From Trichostrongylus colubriformis (taxonomy: Eukaryota; Nematoda; Chromadorea; Rhabditida; Trichostrongylidae), in assembly GCA_963978905.1 (NCBI GenBank), contig OZ022258.1, positions 43,322,591 through 43,386,590 on the forward strand: a stretch of DNA of 64,000 nt. The letters run 5' to 3'. The notes under the pieces are model-generated. The model had not been told where the DNA came from, ran no database searches, and was given only the letters and a program-made list of their open reading frames with translations. Position 1 is the stretch's first letter, and every line of letters begins with the position of its first letter. Positions 32,629-44,561 of this stretch are shown here, piece by piece. The position numbers and the translations under genes were made by a program.

Positions 32629-33703
32629 CGTGACAGGATGGTTCAGTGAAAAAAGGACGTTATTGGGCACCTGTTACATGAGATCGTTATGCTGCAAGTC
32701 CAGTGATATGTTTCAATTATTCACTAATAGTCCTGAAGCTGATGCGGCAAACGAAACGCGCGCGTTATTTCTATGATACGCGCGATGCCCCATCGCTTTA
32801 CACCTCGTCAACCCATCGAAAGGCCGCTGTAGCTATCAAAACCCGCCATTGGGGTGTTTTCGTTTTCTTGAGGAACAGAATCGCAGTATTTTAGTGACTC
32901 ATAAATTCACCGTTGATTTGGATAGCCAATCTACGGCAGCTGACAATACAGCATTAATGAGAATCAAAGTGAGCCCACACACAACATATGCGTCATATGC
33001 TTCTATTACTTCTTTATTCACTGGGGTTAAACACTATATTCAATAATGTAATTGTGAGCTCATTAAATCGTAAGAGATCAGTTTTGAAAAATGCAACATA
33101 GCAATACAACGCAGAAAACCTAGGGCCCGACTTGAATAAAAACTGAATCCGTGTGGGGAGCAGATGGAAGTTTCCTCTGGAAAAGGTACGCGTAAACACT
33201 TAAATCTAAGACACGTTAGATATAGTGCGCATTAGAGGCACTAACGAGAAAACAGCTCCATTTCTCGTTAGCTGATGTGAACTACTTCTACATTGAGGAA
33301 TTGTGAGAAAGAAATTACTAACTCAATAAATATAATTACAATTTGGATTCACAATGATGGAACCAACGTGGAAAGCGTTTGTTTAACAGTTCGTTAATTA
33401 TTATGACACCCTCGGCTGTAAACTGAAACAACAGTGTCGTATACAAATCCACAAAAAAATTGAGCACAACATAAGTCCTAATCTACAATCCTACGATAAT
33501 GAGCAAGGTTATTAGTTCTGATGAGGTTGCATCTTCACGTCATACCAAGCGTAACATTAGTATCTCACGAAAATGATGTGGAAATCAATTTGATGGAAAT
33601 TATATTACACAGTGGTTGACGCCACGATGAAACAGGTTATACCGAAACGCAATACCAAGAAGAACGATCACGAGGATCATCGAACTTGAGATTCATTTAT
33701 GCA
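32629..33703. other. Intergenic between phosphatase 5' end and chk-1 3' end
   Basis: About 1.1 kb, AT-rich in its second half. It is probably the promoter of the minus-strand phosphatase gene and the 3' region of chk-1. No further exon found. Confidence 0.4.
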
Positions 33704-36700
33704 CTAATAAACAGCACCTCTTCTCGTCCAACTTGCAACCTCAGCATTTTGTGAGCACGTCAGGCCACGACTTTCCATCCATGACTCTCCTTCTTTGCTT
33801 ATGATGTCTGACAGGCTAGCTTTGAGCAGTAGGAACGCTCGCTTGAACTCCAAGCCATCTCCTCGTGATCTGAGAGAAAAGATGACTTCTAGAACGGAGA
33901 ACAGCACAACCATCAATAGCACATAGAGCTACGAGAATATTAATGCGCTGCGAGAAATCGCTCAAAAACCTCTGCCTACTACGCGATTACTCAAAGGTAC
34001 CGGAAGCTGGGCAAGAAGGATAGAATATAAAAAAAATATAATTCTCTGTCAATGAAAAGTGTAGGTACCAGAGTTATAGCAATGCTAGTGCGTTTCACCA
34101 CGAGCTGAAGCACCCCCTGGCACGAAATAACCGAATATTATCATTTGATGTCGCCCACGGCGAATTCATGGGAACATGGGAAAAGGGATAACGGACGCTT
34201 GAAACCAGCGAAGAAACGATGAAAGAGAGACCATAAAAAGAGTAAGAGAAAAAGTTAATAAAAAAAAAACAAGTGCGCATGAAACAACTAAGCCACATAC
34301 ACGAAGTTTTGGCACGCTAAGGTGTCGTGTGCGCAAATGATGCATAGTAAAATCGTCCGTATTGCAAGTTTACATTTCCTTCATTTCCCCTTCCGATGTT
34401 TTTAGGAAAATTTTAGAATCCTACGCCAAATGGTTCATTCACAAGTTAAGCTCTTACCTCCTACAGTCAACAAGAACCTTCGTTGGTACTTCGTAGACTG
34501 TCACCATGAATGACATGTCTCTGTACGTGATTAGTAACTGAAACAGAAATATCAACGAAAACAAGTGGATAATCCAACAAAAAAGTAGTTCAAACCGTTT
34601 TGTTAGCTTTCTCTACAGGAAGAAATCCGAGATCAACACAAGCAGCCCTGATACGAGAAACGACCTCAGCCCCACATACTGTGACGCAAAATCGTGTCAT
34701 TCGACGAACCATCATTGCCATTGGGTCCTGACAAATTCAATAGGAAATCAACTACATAGAACAAATATTTTTGAAGTTACTTTGCTCACAATGTCCACAG
34801 TCTGGGATAACTGGCTATTGCTCAGCAAGAGTGCCTCAGCAGGCTGCGAGAACGAATTGTACCCGTTCACCACAGAAGGTGTCCATTTCACTGCAGAAGG
34901 CTGCGAAGCTGCTGCGCTGAAGTCGGGTATAATCTAACAAAGGACAAAACATATGGTTCACGTGCCCGATACAGCCACGAACCACTGGAATGCTACTAAC
35001 AGCAATGTTGGCTGGCTCAGTCACGTCAATTTCGCTCAAATAACTATCATTCAAATTACACGCTAGAATTCTAAAAAATATAGATTCTGAGACAATAGCA
35101 AATGGGGTTTCGCGAAAACGGAATTCTCAGATTTCCTTGATTAGGACAGACATCCAAAAAGTGAGAAGAGGTGAAGTACACAGAATTACTTTAAACGAGT
35201 ACAAAACCAGAATAATGAGTTGTGCAACTGACCAGTCGCTCCTATCATCCGATAGTCGTTTTCTCTTGATAGCAGGAACGCTAACAGAGTTTCCTCTTGC
35301 AGTGACTAAACATCAATAAATAACCCAGGATTATATAGCCTATGGAAAAGACTACCGTGAGCTTACCACAGTCTGTGTTTATCCATGGATGTTCCATGAT
35401 CCGCTGCAAAGTCGCACGAGTGTTCTCGTCCTCAGTTAATATCGCACGAATCAGTGCTGAAGAGAAAGCGAACATTGAACGATAAAAGGAGAGAGCTTAA
35501 TCGATTCTACACACATAATGCTGTGTTGTCGATTTTCTTCCATGGATTATTCTCTGTCACCACAACAGTGCCCATAATCCACTCATTATAAGCCGGACAC
35601 TCTCTGGAACGTAACATCAATAACAATGAAAAGCTCTGGCTTCCAGGTAACTGGCGCAAATGAATAAGCTACTCGCCGGGAAGCAGAATCCCAAGGAAGT
35701 TCACCAGCTAGCATGGCTACCAGGACTACACCAGATGACCAGATATCTACGGGCTCTGCTCTGAAGGTAAATGGAAGCGAATAAATTAAGAATTAATACA
35801 GGCAATAAACACCACGCACTCATTAGAAAATACACGTACTTGTACAATCCTTTTATAACCTGAGGAGAAGCGTAAGGTAGAGTGCCGCATGTTGCATTCA
35901 ACATTCTTTCGCGATCACTGTGTCGAAAAACAGTGGCCATACCAAAGTCGGATATTTTCAACACATCTGAAAATATAAAGCTCTTCAAGCGTCCTCATTC
36001 CATCCGTTGATTATTATATGGGACACAAAACTTGAGTCTGAAAAGCACAAACCTTGACCGGTGAGAAGGAGATTTTCGGGTTTGATGTCTCTGTGGACAA
36101 CACCCATACTGTGAATGTGTTTGAGGCCATTGAGCAACTGACGAAAATAAAACTGTGCCTTTACAGGTGGCATTCCGACGTCAGGTTCTGTAATCGAAAC
36201 AATGGACGTGTTTTCCTCTTACAGCTAAGTGAGGATGAAAAAGGCTAAATGACAAAGATCGAAACGCGTAGATGGCACATGTCAAAAGAAATCGGAAGTA
36301 GGGGAACAGAAAGCCATAAAAATGACAAGTGGTGTAAGAGAAGGTAAAACTACGTGGAAAGGATGCTGAATAAGAGCACCCATAGGTCAAGACAGCAAAA
36401 GTAAATCCTAAGAATTCTGAGCAGACTCACCAATTTGATCGAAAAGTTCGCCACCGTCTGCATATTCCAAATAAATCTGAAGTTCATTCAGACCGCCTTC
36501 AGTCTCTACACGCATTCCAATATACCGAATCATGTTGTCGCATTCCTTTGATGATAACAGTCTTTGCAAGTACGCCTGTAAATCGTAAAAGATGACATTC
36601 GAGCACCAGCATAGCGAGATACGCATTCAAGTTAGCTTCAAAATTGATAATAGATTTATGGCTTCAATATGAAAAACCTATATGCGCTAAGTTTGGATGA

Positions 36701-37280
36701 AAAACGAAGCGAGCTATAATGCAGTTCCCAGTGATGGTCATTTCATGATACTCTGCTCAGGTTCCTTACGAATCAAATCGCAACCGGCAGACGTAGACTT
36801 CTTTCGAGAATCCCAACGCAACCATTGATGCCCTCTCCTTCAAATGAATATAGATACCCAGTGTTATAATTAGCGCCTTTATAAAATGGGTCACAAAGAG
36901 GAAATAGAAATTCAAAAGCTCTCTCTTACCTCTTTCTTAAATTGATTCAGTGCCTCACTATTATTTTGGAACTTTCTCAGATCTATGCATTTCAAAGCCA
37001 CACAACACATGGGATTCCGCGGATCGACAACCAATTTGACCTCACCAAATGCTCCTGAAAAAAAATTACATCGCTTGTGCAGTACACTAACCAAGTGAGA
37101 AGGAAAATGAAAACGTTGCCACTCGTCAGAAAAAAAGCGAATGAGAGCATACCAACCTTCTCCCAAGATCTTCACAACTTGTGCTTTTCGAGTGCCGCTG
37201 CTCTGTTCTTTGGTCTGTGCAGGATTGTTTGGTACAGGAACTCCAGCTGGCCCTACACATACCTTTGGTTCCGCTAACAT
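33704..37280 (-). CDS. chk-1: Checkpoint kinase CHK-1, 13 exons, 511 aa
   Basis: Exons in transcript order: 37157-37280, 36930-37054, 36431-36575, 36053-36187, 35840-35966, 35677-35760, 35515-35603, 35367-35456, 34951-35062, 34790-34916, 34596-34727, 34458-34537, 33704-33869. All phases agree, totalling 511 codons plus stop. The kinase domain has the Gly loop [16 protein letters not shown] lysine, [13 protein letters not shown] catalytic loop, KISDFGMAT and the substrate-groove block [16 protein letters not shown]. The linker has SFSQP and LLLSNSQL. The C-terminal KA1-like regulatory domain shows [24 protein letters not shown] and [13 protein letters not shown], all diagnostic of Chk1. It is the effector kinase of ATR signalling at stalled replication and DNA damage. 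The ATG follows an acceptor-like tttaag by one base. The 35,604-35,676 intron is best read as GC-AG. The 34,951-35,062 exon is the least certain; its downstream intron would be only 34 bp. Confidence 0.93.
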
Positions 37281-39310
37281 CCTTAAATAACAGAAAGAGT
37301 GGTACGCCAACTCTACTTGAACAGAGGACAAGCAAGCCGTAAGAATTCGGACATTTTAGTGATCAATAGCGGTACAATCAACATTCTCATACTGAGTGGT
37401 ATGAAAAAGACAAGTGAAACGTCATATCGGAAGAAACTGCAACAGACGGTAGTGTGTAGCCCTATTGATTTGAAGGAAACGTCGTGTCTTATCAAGAGTA
37501 AGGTTGAACGGAAGGAATGCAAAAAACATGCAACAAAATCGAAAAGTTACACAAAACACATGACGCAGTAACGACGTATCATGTGTTCCCGTTAAGAATG
37601 CAATCACGCTCCCAAAAGACAGTGCAAAGGTTAGCTGTAAACTTTCAGCAGTGTCGTAAAAGCAGTTTCCTTTGCAAGAAAAATCTCCTCTTGGACTCAA
37701 AAAAGAAGACATGCGTTTTCTTCACACTACAGAACGCAGGAACTGCTAAGAAATGATGTGCAGTGAATAATTTCAAAAATAAGAGAGAACCAATACTTAT
37801 CAAAAGGAAGCAGCTAGCAAATTTATAATTTTCCATTACATTTTGTTAGGGCAGTTAATCACACTAATGAAAGACAAAGAACATCCTGGCGCATCGATGA
37901 TGAGGAGGTTTACGTTGAGCGTTGCAAACAAACCAAGTAATAAATATAAGCCGACAGAAAAATACGGAAAGTAAACGGTATGCGCCCTATTAGGAGGTTA
38001 ATCAGTCATAATTGAAACATGGATCATGGTCTGCACATTTAATTATTAAAAACACTGTTGAATGAAACACAAAATAATCAGCTCCGCAAGACTTACTAGA
38101 AAGTGACAATCAAAATGAATAATTAGTAGCTGCGAATAACTGAGCAGCAATTCTAACATGAAAGCAACCAAAGAAAAATGAACAAAGCATACCACATTGC
38201 CGAACCTAACCTAACGTTGCTGTTCCTATATATGCCGATAGGGAGTGGGAATTGTTTGCTACCAACAGATCAGAAGCCGAAAACGTCAACAAACGGGCGC
38301 CATCTGCTCTTAGCTGTGCGTACGGCTGCAAGCAGTGGAAAACACGAACTCGGTTTGAACTTTCGCGCGGGTAAAGTCAGTTCAAATTTAGTCCGCAATT
38401 CAAGAGGATGTACGCGGAAATCTACGCAACATTACACGCCATGCTTATATCACGTTGCATTTTTATTTCACTGCTTCGTTCTTCCTTGCCATTCGAGGGC
38501 TCCTATATTTGATTTCTGACACTATACAAAAAAGCTAAATATTTGCAGGAGAAGATCGCTTGGCAAAATCACTGTCATCCCGCAGAAGGCTGCTGACTTG
38601 ACTTCAAGTGACATTGCTGCATTGCGTTTTGTCGCAGTGGGTATGTATTGGTTGTTTTTGAACTTCTTTTCTCCCATTTCTTCCTTTGGACTTATGATTG
38701 ATAAATTGGTACAGGAATCGAACCCACTTTGTTGCGTCGCTTGGGGTTAGACATAAATGAAACGTAAAGTGCATAACAGAAAAGGTGTGTTTTTGAGATA
38801 TGCCCGAAAAGCATGGAGTGCGGGTTCGAGTCCCATCCGTGACCGAAGCTTTTGCCCATAACTCATTGTCAGCATACTTGTAACAATTCTGATCAAGGTT
38901 TACGATCACGTTCAACTTTGTTGAGCTGTTGTTCAGAGCAACTTTCCGGAACTTTGATTTTTTTCATCTGCTTCTGCAGAAGCAGATAATCGAGAACAAG
39001 GAAAAGCTTTCAATGAAAACGATAAGCCTTTTTGGTGAGTAGGAGACATGGACCTCGATGATGCGCTTATTCTATTCTTCCATAAGCTCACGAAAGTCGA
39101 AAATGAATAGTGTGGACGGTCATAAAGTTCATTTTTGCAACTTTATGTTTGATGAGCAGTGGAAGTGGGTGTACTTGTCCGAGTCTTAGGCTGCATGCAG
39201 TTTGTGACTGTGGTTTATTTTGTTCTGTATGTTCCACCTCCCACTGAATTGCACAATTTTGCTATAAGAGTGTTGCGTTAGCGCGTGGGACGAACTCACT
39301 GACGTTCAGT
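37281..39310. other. Intergenic between divergent chk-1 and the VPS33B gene
   Basis: About 2 kb separating two divergently transcribed genes, so it probably holds both promoters. A 22-bp perfect hairpin (ATCTGCTTCTGCAGAAGCAGAT) lies near 38,967. A box-B-like GCGGGTTCGAGTCCC at about 38,819 is not part of a complete tRNA. No exon is supported. Confidence 0.45.
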
Positions 39311-39316
39311 TTTCAG
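39305..39316 (+). promoter_or_regulatory. Probable spliced-leader trans-splice acceptor
   Basis: TTCAGTTTTCAG followed by AGCG and the ATG at 39,321. A strong nematode acceptor four bases before a start codon, with no upstream exon in the window, is the expected site for spliced-leader addition. Confidence 0.6.
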
Positions 39317-39320
39317 AGCG

Positions 39321-41147
39321 ATGACGGACTTGTGTGGACAACCGCTTGGACTTCTGTGCGAGGTGGTTCGGCGAGAATTGGTTCACCTACTCGAGTCGTT
39401 GCCTGGAATGAAGGATTTGGTCGTTGACGCCACCTTGCTTCGTCCACTTGATCGTATCGCGTCCATGAGTTTACTGCAAAAGCATGGCTGTCAGCGAGTG
39501 ATTCCTCTTCGACTCAATTCATCGTCGGCCATTCCTTGGCAACCGAATGTAACGCGTCGAGTGTATTTGCTTCGTAGTTCCTTGGACATTGCTCGATTGC
39601 TAGCTGAGCATGTGCGTGCGTCTCCCGATAAGCAAATCGCCGTTATCTGGGTGGATAGGCGTTTGGTTGTTTGCGAAAGAGAACTCGAACGACAGGGTGT
39701 GTACGGGCAAATTGAATCGTTCGAACTCAGTATCTCCTTCATTTCCCTTGAAAATGATCTTTTCTCGATGGAAATGCCCATCACTACCGCGCACAAGGAT
39801 CTGCTAGCATCAGCTAACGCGTTATTCCAACTGCAGTCCCTGTACGGTCTTATACCGACAGTTTATGGCCTGGGAGAACAGACGGAGAGGTTGTGGAAGC
39901 TGATGCATCATGTCTACGTTGAACGAGGAGAGCCACGATCGTCTCCAGATCAACCAATCAGTCATCTGTTCATGTTCGATAGATCTTTGGACCAAGCAAC
40001 TGTGCTCATGACCGGACTCACCTACGAGGCGATGCTTCACGAGGTGTTCACCATCGGATGTGGGAAGATATCGTTCGGACCTGAGGTGGAGGAGAAAATG
40101 CGACCAGAGGTCGAACAGGGCGAAGCGGTGAAAAAATCAAGAGTGTATGTGCTAGACAACAATGATGGAGTGTTTTCATCAATACGGAATAAGCATATGA
40201 CAGGGGTATTCCCGTTCCTCAGCTCCAAGGCTAAGGAGATTCAGTCGGATTTCAACAAAGGCGCCTCTATCGATCAAGTTCGTGACATGAAGCAGTTTGT
40301 AGCACATGAATTGAAGTCACTCAAACTCCAACATCGTCAGCTAGAGATGCACATTTGCGCTTGTGAAGTGCTACTGGAGAAGAATGGAGCTGCAGGAGCC
40401 AGTGATCGCCTACGATTTGAGCATGAGCTGGTTGCAGGTACAGCAAATATCGCCGATGTGATTTCATACCTCGAAGACTGCATGCTGCGCGAGCTGCCAT
40501 CCTGGCAGGTATTATCTCTGGCATGCTTAGCCTCTCTGGCTCAGAACGGGTTCTCTGCTAAGCACTTCCAATCATTCCGTGAGCACTTTCTCAGAACGTA
40601 CGGATACGAATACCTTCCAATATTGCACAGTCTCACCTCGAAACGTCTTCTCATTGAGAAACCTCGTCCGATTGTGGGCGGTGCGGGAGCACCTGCACCT
40701 CCTTCTCCTTCGCCTGGTGACTCGCTTCCGACGCTGCCGTTCCTCATCAAGAGGCTAAATCTTGTTCCCACGTCGGAGGATGCGGCAGTGGATCTACGCA
40801 ATCCATCCATGATGAGCTATGTGTTCTCCGGTGCATTCACGCCGCCATTTTGTCAAGTCGTCGCCAACACTATGGTACACGGTTGGAATACGAATGAACT
40901 GAAGAAGACCTTCGGACGAGTTTTGGTTGAGGAAAATAGCTATATCCCTGCCGATCGTCGCCCGGATAATCGTATGAGGAAGGCGATTCTGGTTTTCTTT
41001 CTAGGGGGTGTCACTTATGCAGAAGTAGCTGCGCTACGACTTCTGGCCGTGCAAAATAACTTTAGAATTCTTATTGCCAGCACGAATATCATTCATAGGG
41101 AAACTTACATGAAGTATTTGAGTGATCTGGACTCTCGATTGATTTAG
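39321..41147 (+). CDS. vps-33.2: VPS33B-type Sec1/Munc18 protein, single exon, 608 aa
   Basis: An uninterrupted frame from ATG to TAG, 608 residues (VPS33B is about 617 in mammals). The Sec1 fold is recognisable along its length. VPS33B-specific blocks include LLESLPGMKDLVVDATLLRP (residues about 20-40), CGKISFGPEV, NKHMTGVFPFLSSKAKEIQ, MKQFVAHELKSLK, MMSYVFSGAFTP and VFFLGGVTYAEVAALRLL near the C-terminus. These favour VPS33B over VPS33A. It acts with VIPAS39/SPE-39-type partners in endosome and lysosome-related organelle fusion as an SM protein that handles SNARE bundles. The gene has no intron although its neighbours are rich in them, so it may be retroposed or have lost introns. The assigned symbol follows the C. 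elegans VPS33B-like paralogue; orthology was not tested. Confidence 0.94.
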   Translation: MTDLCGQPLGLLCEVVRRELVHLLESLPGMKDLVVDATLLRPLDRIASMSLLQKHGCQRVIPLRLNSSSAIPWQPNVTRRVYLLRSSLDIARLLAEHVRASPDKQIAVIWVDRRLVVCERELERQGVYGQIESFELSISFISLENDLFSMEMPITTAHKDLLASANALFQLQSLYGLIPTVYGLGEQTERLWKLMHHVYVERGEPRSSPDQPISHLFMFDRSLDQATVLMTGLTYEAMLHEVFTIGCGKISFGPEVEEKMRPEVEQGEAVKKSRVYVLDNNDGVFSSIRNKHMTGVFPFLSSKAKEIQSDFNKGASIDQVRDMKQFVAHELKSLKLQHRQLEMHICACEVLLEKNGAAGASDRLRFEHELVAGTANIADVISYLEDCMLRELPSWQVLSLACLASLAQNGFSAKHFQSFREHFLRTYGYEYLPILHSLTSKRLLIEKPRPIVGGAGAPAPPSPSPGDSLPTLPFLIKRLNLVPTSEDAAVDLRNPSMMSYVFSGAFTPPFCQVVANTMVHGWNTNELKKTFGRVLVEENSYIPADRRPDNRMRKAILVFFLGGVTYAEVAALRLLAVQNNFRILIASTNIIHRETYMKYLSDLDSRLI

Positions 41148-41498
41148 TTATTGAGTTTGCACTGCAAAAGGGAAGGGGAATGCATTATCGGCGGCGCAAG
41201 TCATAGGTGTTCTGGTGTGATTGTCTATACCTGTACATTGTGTACATTTGTGAGAACTTTTTGTTGTTTATATGTATCGATTTGAAATCCATCCTAAAAT
41301 GAGCTATCTGTACGGGATTTTTTGTATCCACTCATAATAACTTTTCTTTGTTGTTATTACGATTTGAATGAGCAGTTGTTTGACTTTCGATTCACTACTA
41401 TTGCTATCGGTATGACGGTGGTTTGAAGAAAAAAATGAAAAGTCCTCGATTGATCACGAGAGGTGCATGTAGTAAAAGACAGGGTCATACTGTTGTAT
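41148..41498 (+). other. 3' flank of the VPS33B gene
   Basis: AT-rich with many T-runs. An AATAA-type motif occurs near 41,335 but no perfect AATAAA. No coding evidence. Confidence 0.4.
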
Positions 41499-42844
41499 TT
41501 GGTTGGGGAATAAGCCCCCGCCGTTTTTTACAACCCCGTTTTTCACATTGTTCCTTCCATCTTTCGACGAAGCTTATACATATATTTTTTGCTCTACGAA
41601 ACGCTACTATCTGTTTTTCGATTCCTTCGACTACCTAATATTTATGAGGTTTGAAAATGAAGTAAGCTGATGGCAAAAAACTGGCACTTGCGCACCTCAT
41701 CTTTCTCGTCTGCCATTGAGACCAAAAAATGTGTGTGTATATGCATTCGATAGAGCTTTTTCAGCTCTACAAATAGTACTACTTTTTATTCGAATCGCTC
41801 AACTTTTGGCTGTTTCTAAGACTTCCAAATGCAGTACTCGCAAAAGTGCGCACTTTGGTTATCTACTCTTCCTTGCCTACCATCGAGATTGGAAAGGATG
41901 TGCATATGTGCATTCGATAGAGCTCTTTTTGCTCTACAAGATGGTCCCACTCTTCTTTTGTATTCTCTCACATTTTATCATGTAGGAATGAGTTTCCACC
42001 TTTTTTTTTGAACTCAAAATTAATTAATAAAAATAGATTCTTTCGGCACATTCTACAAGACAGTTTCTACACTTTTTGTTAAAATTAGTTTTTTCTATTT
42101 TTTAGGTTATTTGATAGGAGTGCCAAGACGACGAAATCGAACCTTTTTGTGTCGATCAGGCTCGATTTCGTCGACTTGGCACTCCTTTCAAATAACCTAA
42201 AAAATAGAAAAAATTAATTTTAACAAAAGTGTAGAAACTGTTCTGTAGAGCGAAAAGAGCTCCATCGAACAGTACAAAACATTGTGCCGAAAGAATCTAT
42301 CTTTATCACTTAATTTTGAGTTGAAAAAAAGGTGGAAACTCATTCCTACATGATAAAATATGAGAGGGTACAAAAGAATAGTGGGACCATCTTGTAGAGC
42401 AAAAAGAGCTCTATCGAATGCACATATGCACATCCTTTCCACTCTCGAAGGTAGGCGAGGAAAAGTAGATAACCAAAGTGCGCACTTTTGCGTGTACTGC
42501 ATTTGGGAGTCTTAAAAACAGCCAAAAGTTGAGCGATTCGAATAAAAAGTAGCACTATTTGTAGAGCTGAAAAAGCTCTATCGAATGCATATACACATAC
42601 ATTTTTTGGTCTCAATGGCAGACGAGAAAGATGAGGTGCGCAAGTGCTAATTTTATGCCTTCAGCTTACTTCATTTCCATACCTCATAAATATCAGGTAG
42701 TCGAAGGAATCGAAAAATTGATATTAGCATTTTGTAGAGCAAAAAAAGCTCTATCGAAAACATTATGAGCTTTGTCGAAAGATGAAGGAAACAATGTGAA
42801 AAACGGGGTTGAAAAAAACGGCGGGGACTTATTCCCCAACCCAA
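41499..42844. mobile_element. 1.35-kb near-perfect palindrome (fold-back element)
   Basis: The left arm from TTGGTTGGGGAATAAGCCCC is repeated inverted up to GGACTTATTCCCCAACCCAA. The arms are about 640-680 bp around a centre near 42,150. Both strands therefore encode nearly the same spurious peptide (VCVYAFDRAFSALQ...). Each arm contains small hairpins such as GATAGAGC...GCTCTA. No transposase is seen. One transcript across it would fold into a long double-stranded RNA. Confidence 0.85.
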
Positions 42845-43877
42845 TAGATGTAGCGTGGGAGGGAGCCGATGCGGCGTCACATCACGCAGTCCTTGGTTTT
42901 AATTCCTCAAAATGAAGGAAGGAAAAAGGCGTCAGAAGGAAAATCTAACCACGAGAAAGATAGTGCAGAGAGCCGCTAAAGGTTCTGCTGGGCAGAAGAA
43001 TATCGACAAAATGATGGGATGCTTGGTGGACTGACTATTACTTTTGAAGGCCACGGTTTGAATGTGCGCGCATTCTTTCCCATGCTATAAATGTACCAGA
43101 AAAACGGAACAATCACCTTCACCTTCTTAGGCGAGAGACCAATTGACTCCTCCGTCACCGTCAACGAGGTTTCACCAGTAGGGAAGTCACCACTAGTCTA
43201 CACGGTAGATCCTCTACGCCACATTCATAGCCTTCCACCTATCATGCTAGCATGAACCACTTTGCTCATTGCTGTATTATTCTGATGTTGAAATATTCTG
43301 ATATACCTCCAGGTCATTGGAAGTTAACTGATTGATGTAACGGTGACGTTCAGTCGTGCAAGTGGAAGAATTTCGCTCTTGGGTGTACTACTATCTCACC
43401 AGGTCTGAGTTACCAATGCCTCCTTTTGACTCACGTGAGCGTTTTGGAGGAGAGAACGTGAGATGTGGGCAGGGAGTATGGTTCGAGAAATCTTCAGGAT
43501 GGGTCGTACTTCCAAAATTTCCTTTGAGGATTTTTCGACGGCTTTGACGACATTTTTTTGTTTTTTTTGTTAAGACGCGTTGGGTATAGAACCAGATAGA
43601 CTGGGAAGCGTTGACAGAGAGGGTAATGTTTTCTGAAAAATTTCCTTTCCTCGACACCAGACTTGACCCTGGATATGGACACTGGGTGAGCCGAGTTCTT
43701 ATTTGATAAGACAATCATTCATGTCTTCTTAACCTTGATGAAGCCCAATATCCAAGTACTTTTTGATGTCTCGTTCATTGAAATACAGCCTCGCTGAAAT
43801 TCAAAGGAGCCTAAAAGCTTTTTCGGATCACAGGCTGTTCCTCAAGAGCTCTACATCATACCTGATGAGAAAGGGTA
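42845..43877. other. Intergenic, weak coding hints only
   Basis: A 40-codon plus-strand frame (42,912-43,034) and a minus-strand segment near 43,115-43,180 (TVTEESIGLSPKK, then gtgaag) look mildly protein-like, but neither has confirmed splice partners. Nothing else recognised. Confidence 0.25.
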
Positions 43878-44187
43878 GGCAGCGTTCATAGTTTTGGAAT
43901 TTGCGGAATTGCAGAATGCGGAATAGCGTTAGATAGGTATCGAATGGGAGGCCCGACTTTGCGGTATTGCGGATAGAAGAATAGATCGTATCGATTGGAA
44001 GAATTGTGGAATTTACGGAAATGCAGAATCTTGGGATTTGCGGAATCGGGCAATTAGCGGAAATGAAGACATTTCCCGCTCCTTAGTTTCCCTATCCTCT
44101 CGTCTCTTCGTAGCATAGAAATCAATACGTATCTAATGCTTTTCCGCACATTCCGCAATTCTAAATTTTCCAAGGTATGAGCGCTGC
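43878..44187. mobile_element. MITE with GCAGCGTTCATAG ends and TTTGCGGAATT-type interior
   Basis: Left GGCAGCGTTCATAGTTTTGG and right CCAAGGTATGAGCGCTGC are inverted. The interior contains many irregular copies of TTTGCGGAATTGCGGAAT. The ends resemble the GCGTTCATAC elements elsewhere in the window. Confidence 0.65.
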
Positions 44188-44561
44188 TTATCTCTCATGA
44201 TATAACCTATAACATGGCTCGGACGGAGACGCAGAGAATACAGCCACACCCTACCGCCGTTCCGCGGAGTAGGAAGATGGCCTTACTCATTCATATCAGT
44301 TGCGTAAGCATTGCGTGAATGAAGAAACGGGCTCGGACTTCCTGAAACTCGATTGCGATGTCGCACTTTTTCATCTCTTCATCTCTGTCTCGCGTAATTC
44401 AGCTCTATACTTCACATAATTATTTATTCATTCATTTGATTTCCAAAGTTACCCGTATCATCACATATGTTCACAGTAATTCTATCCGCTGACTTGTACA
44501 TTTTCATTTATACATCTCAACGATGTGTAGATATGAATAATATAGACAAGTACCAATATCA

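Noticed and set aside
37281..37331. Upstream in-frame start for CHK-1 (MSSVQVELAYH...)
   Set aside because: An acceptor-like tttaag lies one base before the ATG at 37,280, so the upstream codons are more likely non-coding. Not fully excluded.
38760..38850. Possible tRNA (GCGGGTTCGAGTCCC at about 38,819)
   Set aside because: Only a T-arm-like segment is present; no matching D arm, anticodon arm or acceptor 5' half upstream.
41716..42615. Nearly identical protein-like frames on plus (41,716-41,985) and minus (42,346-42,615) strands
   Set aside because: The duplication follows from the palindrome; no splice context or known domain.
42912..43034. 40-codon basic frame (MKEGKRRQKENLTTRK...)
   Set aside because: Protein-like composition but no acceptor, leader site, poly(A) signal or homology; too short to support alone.
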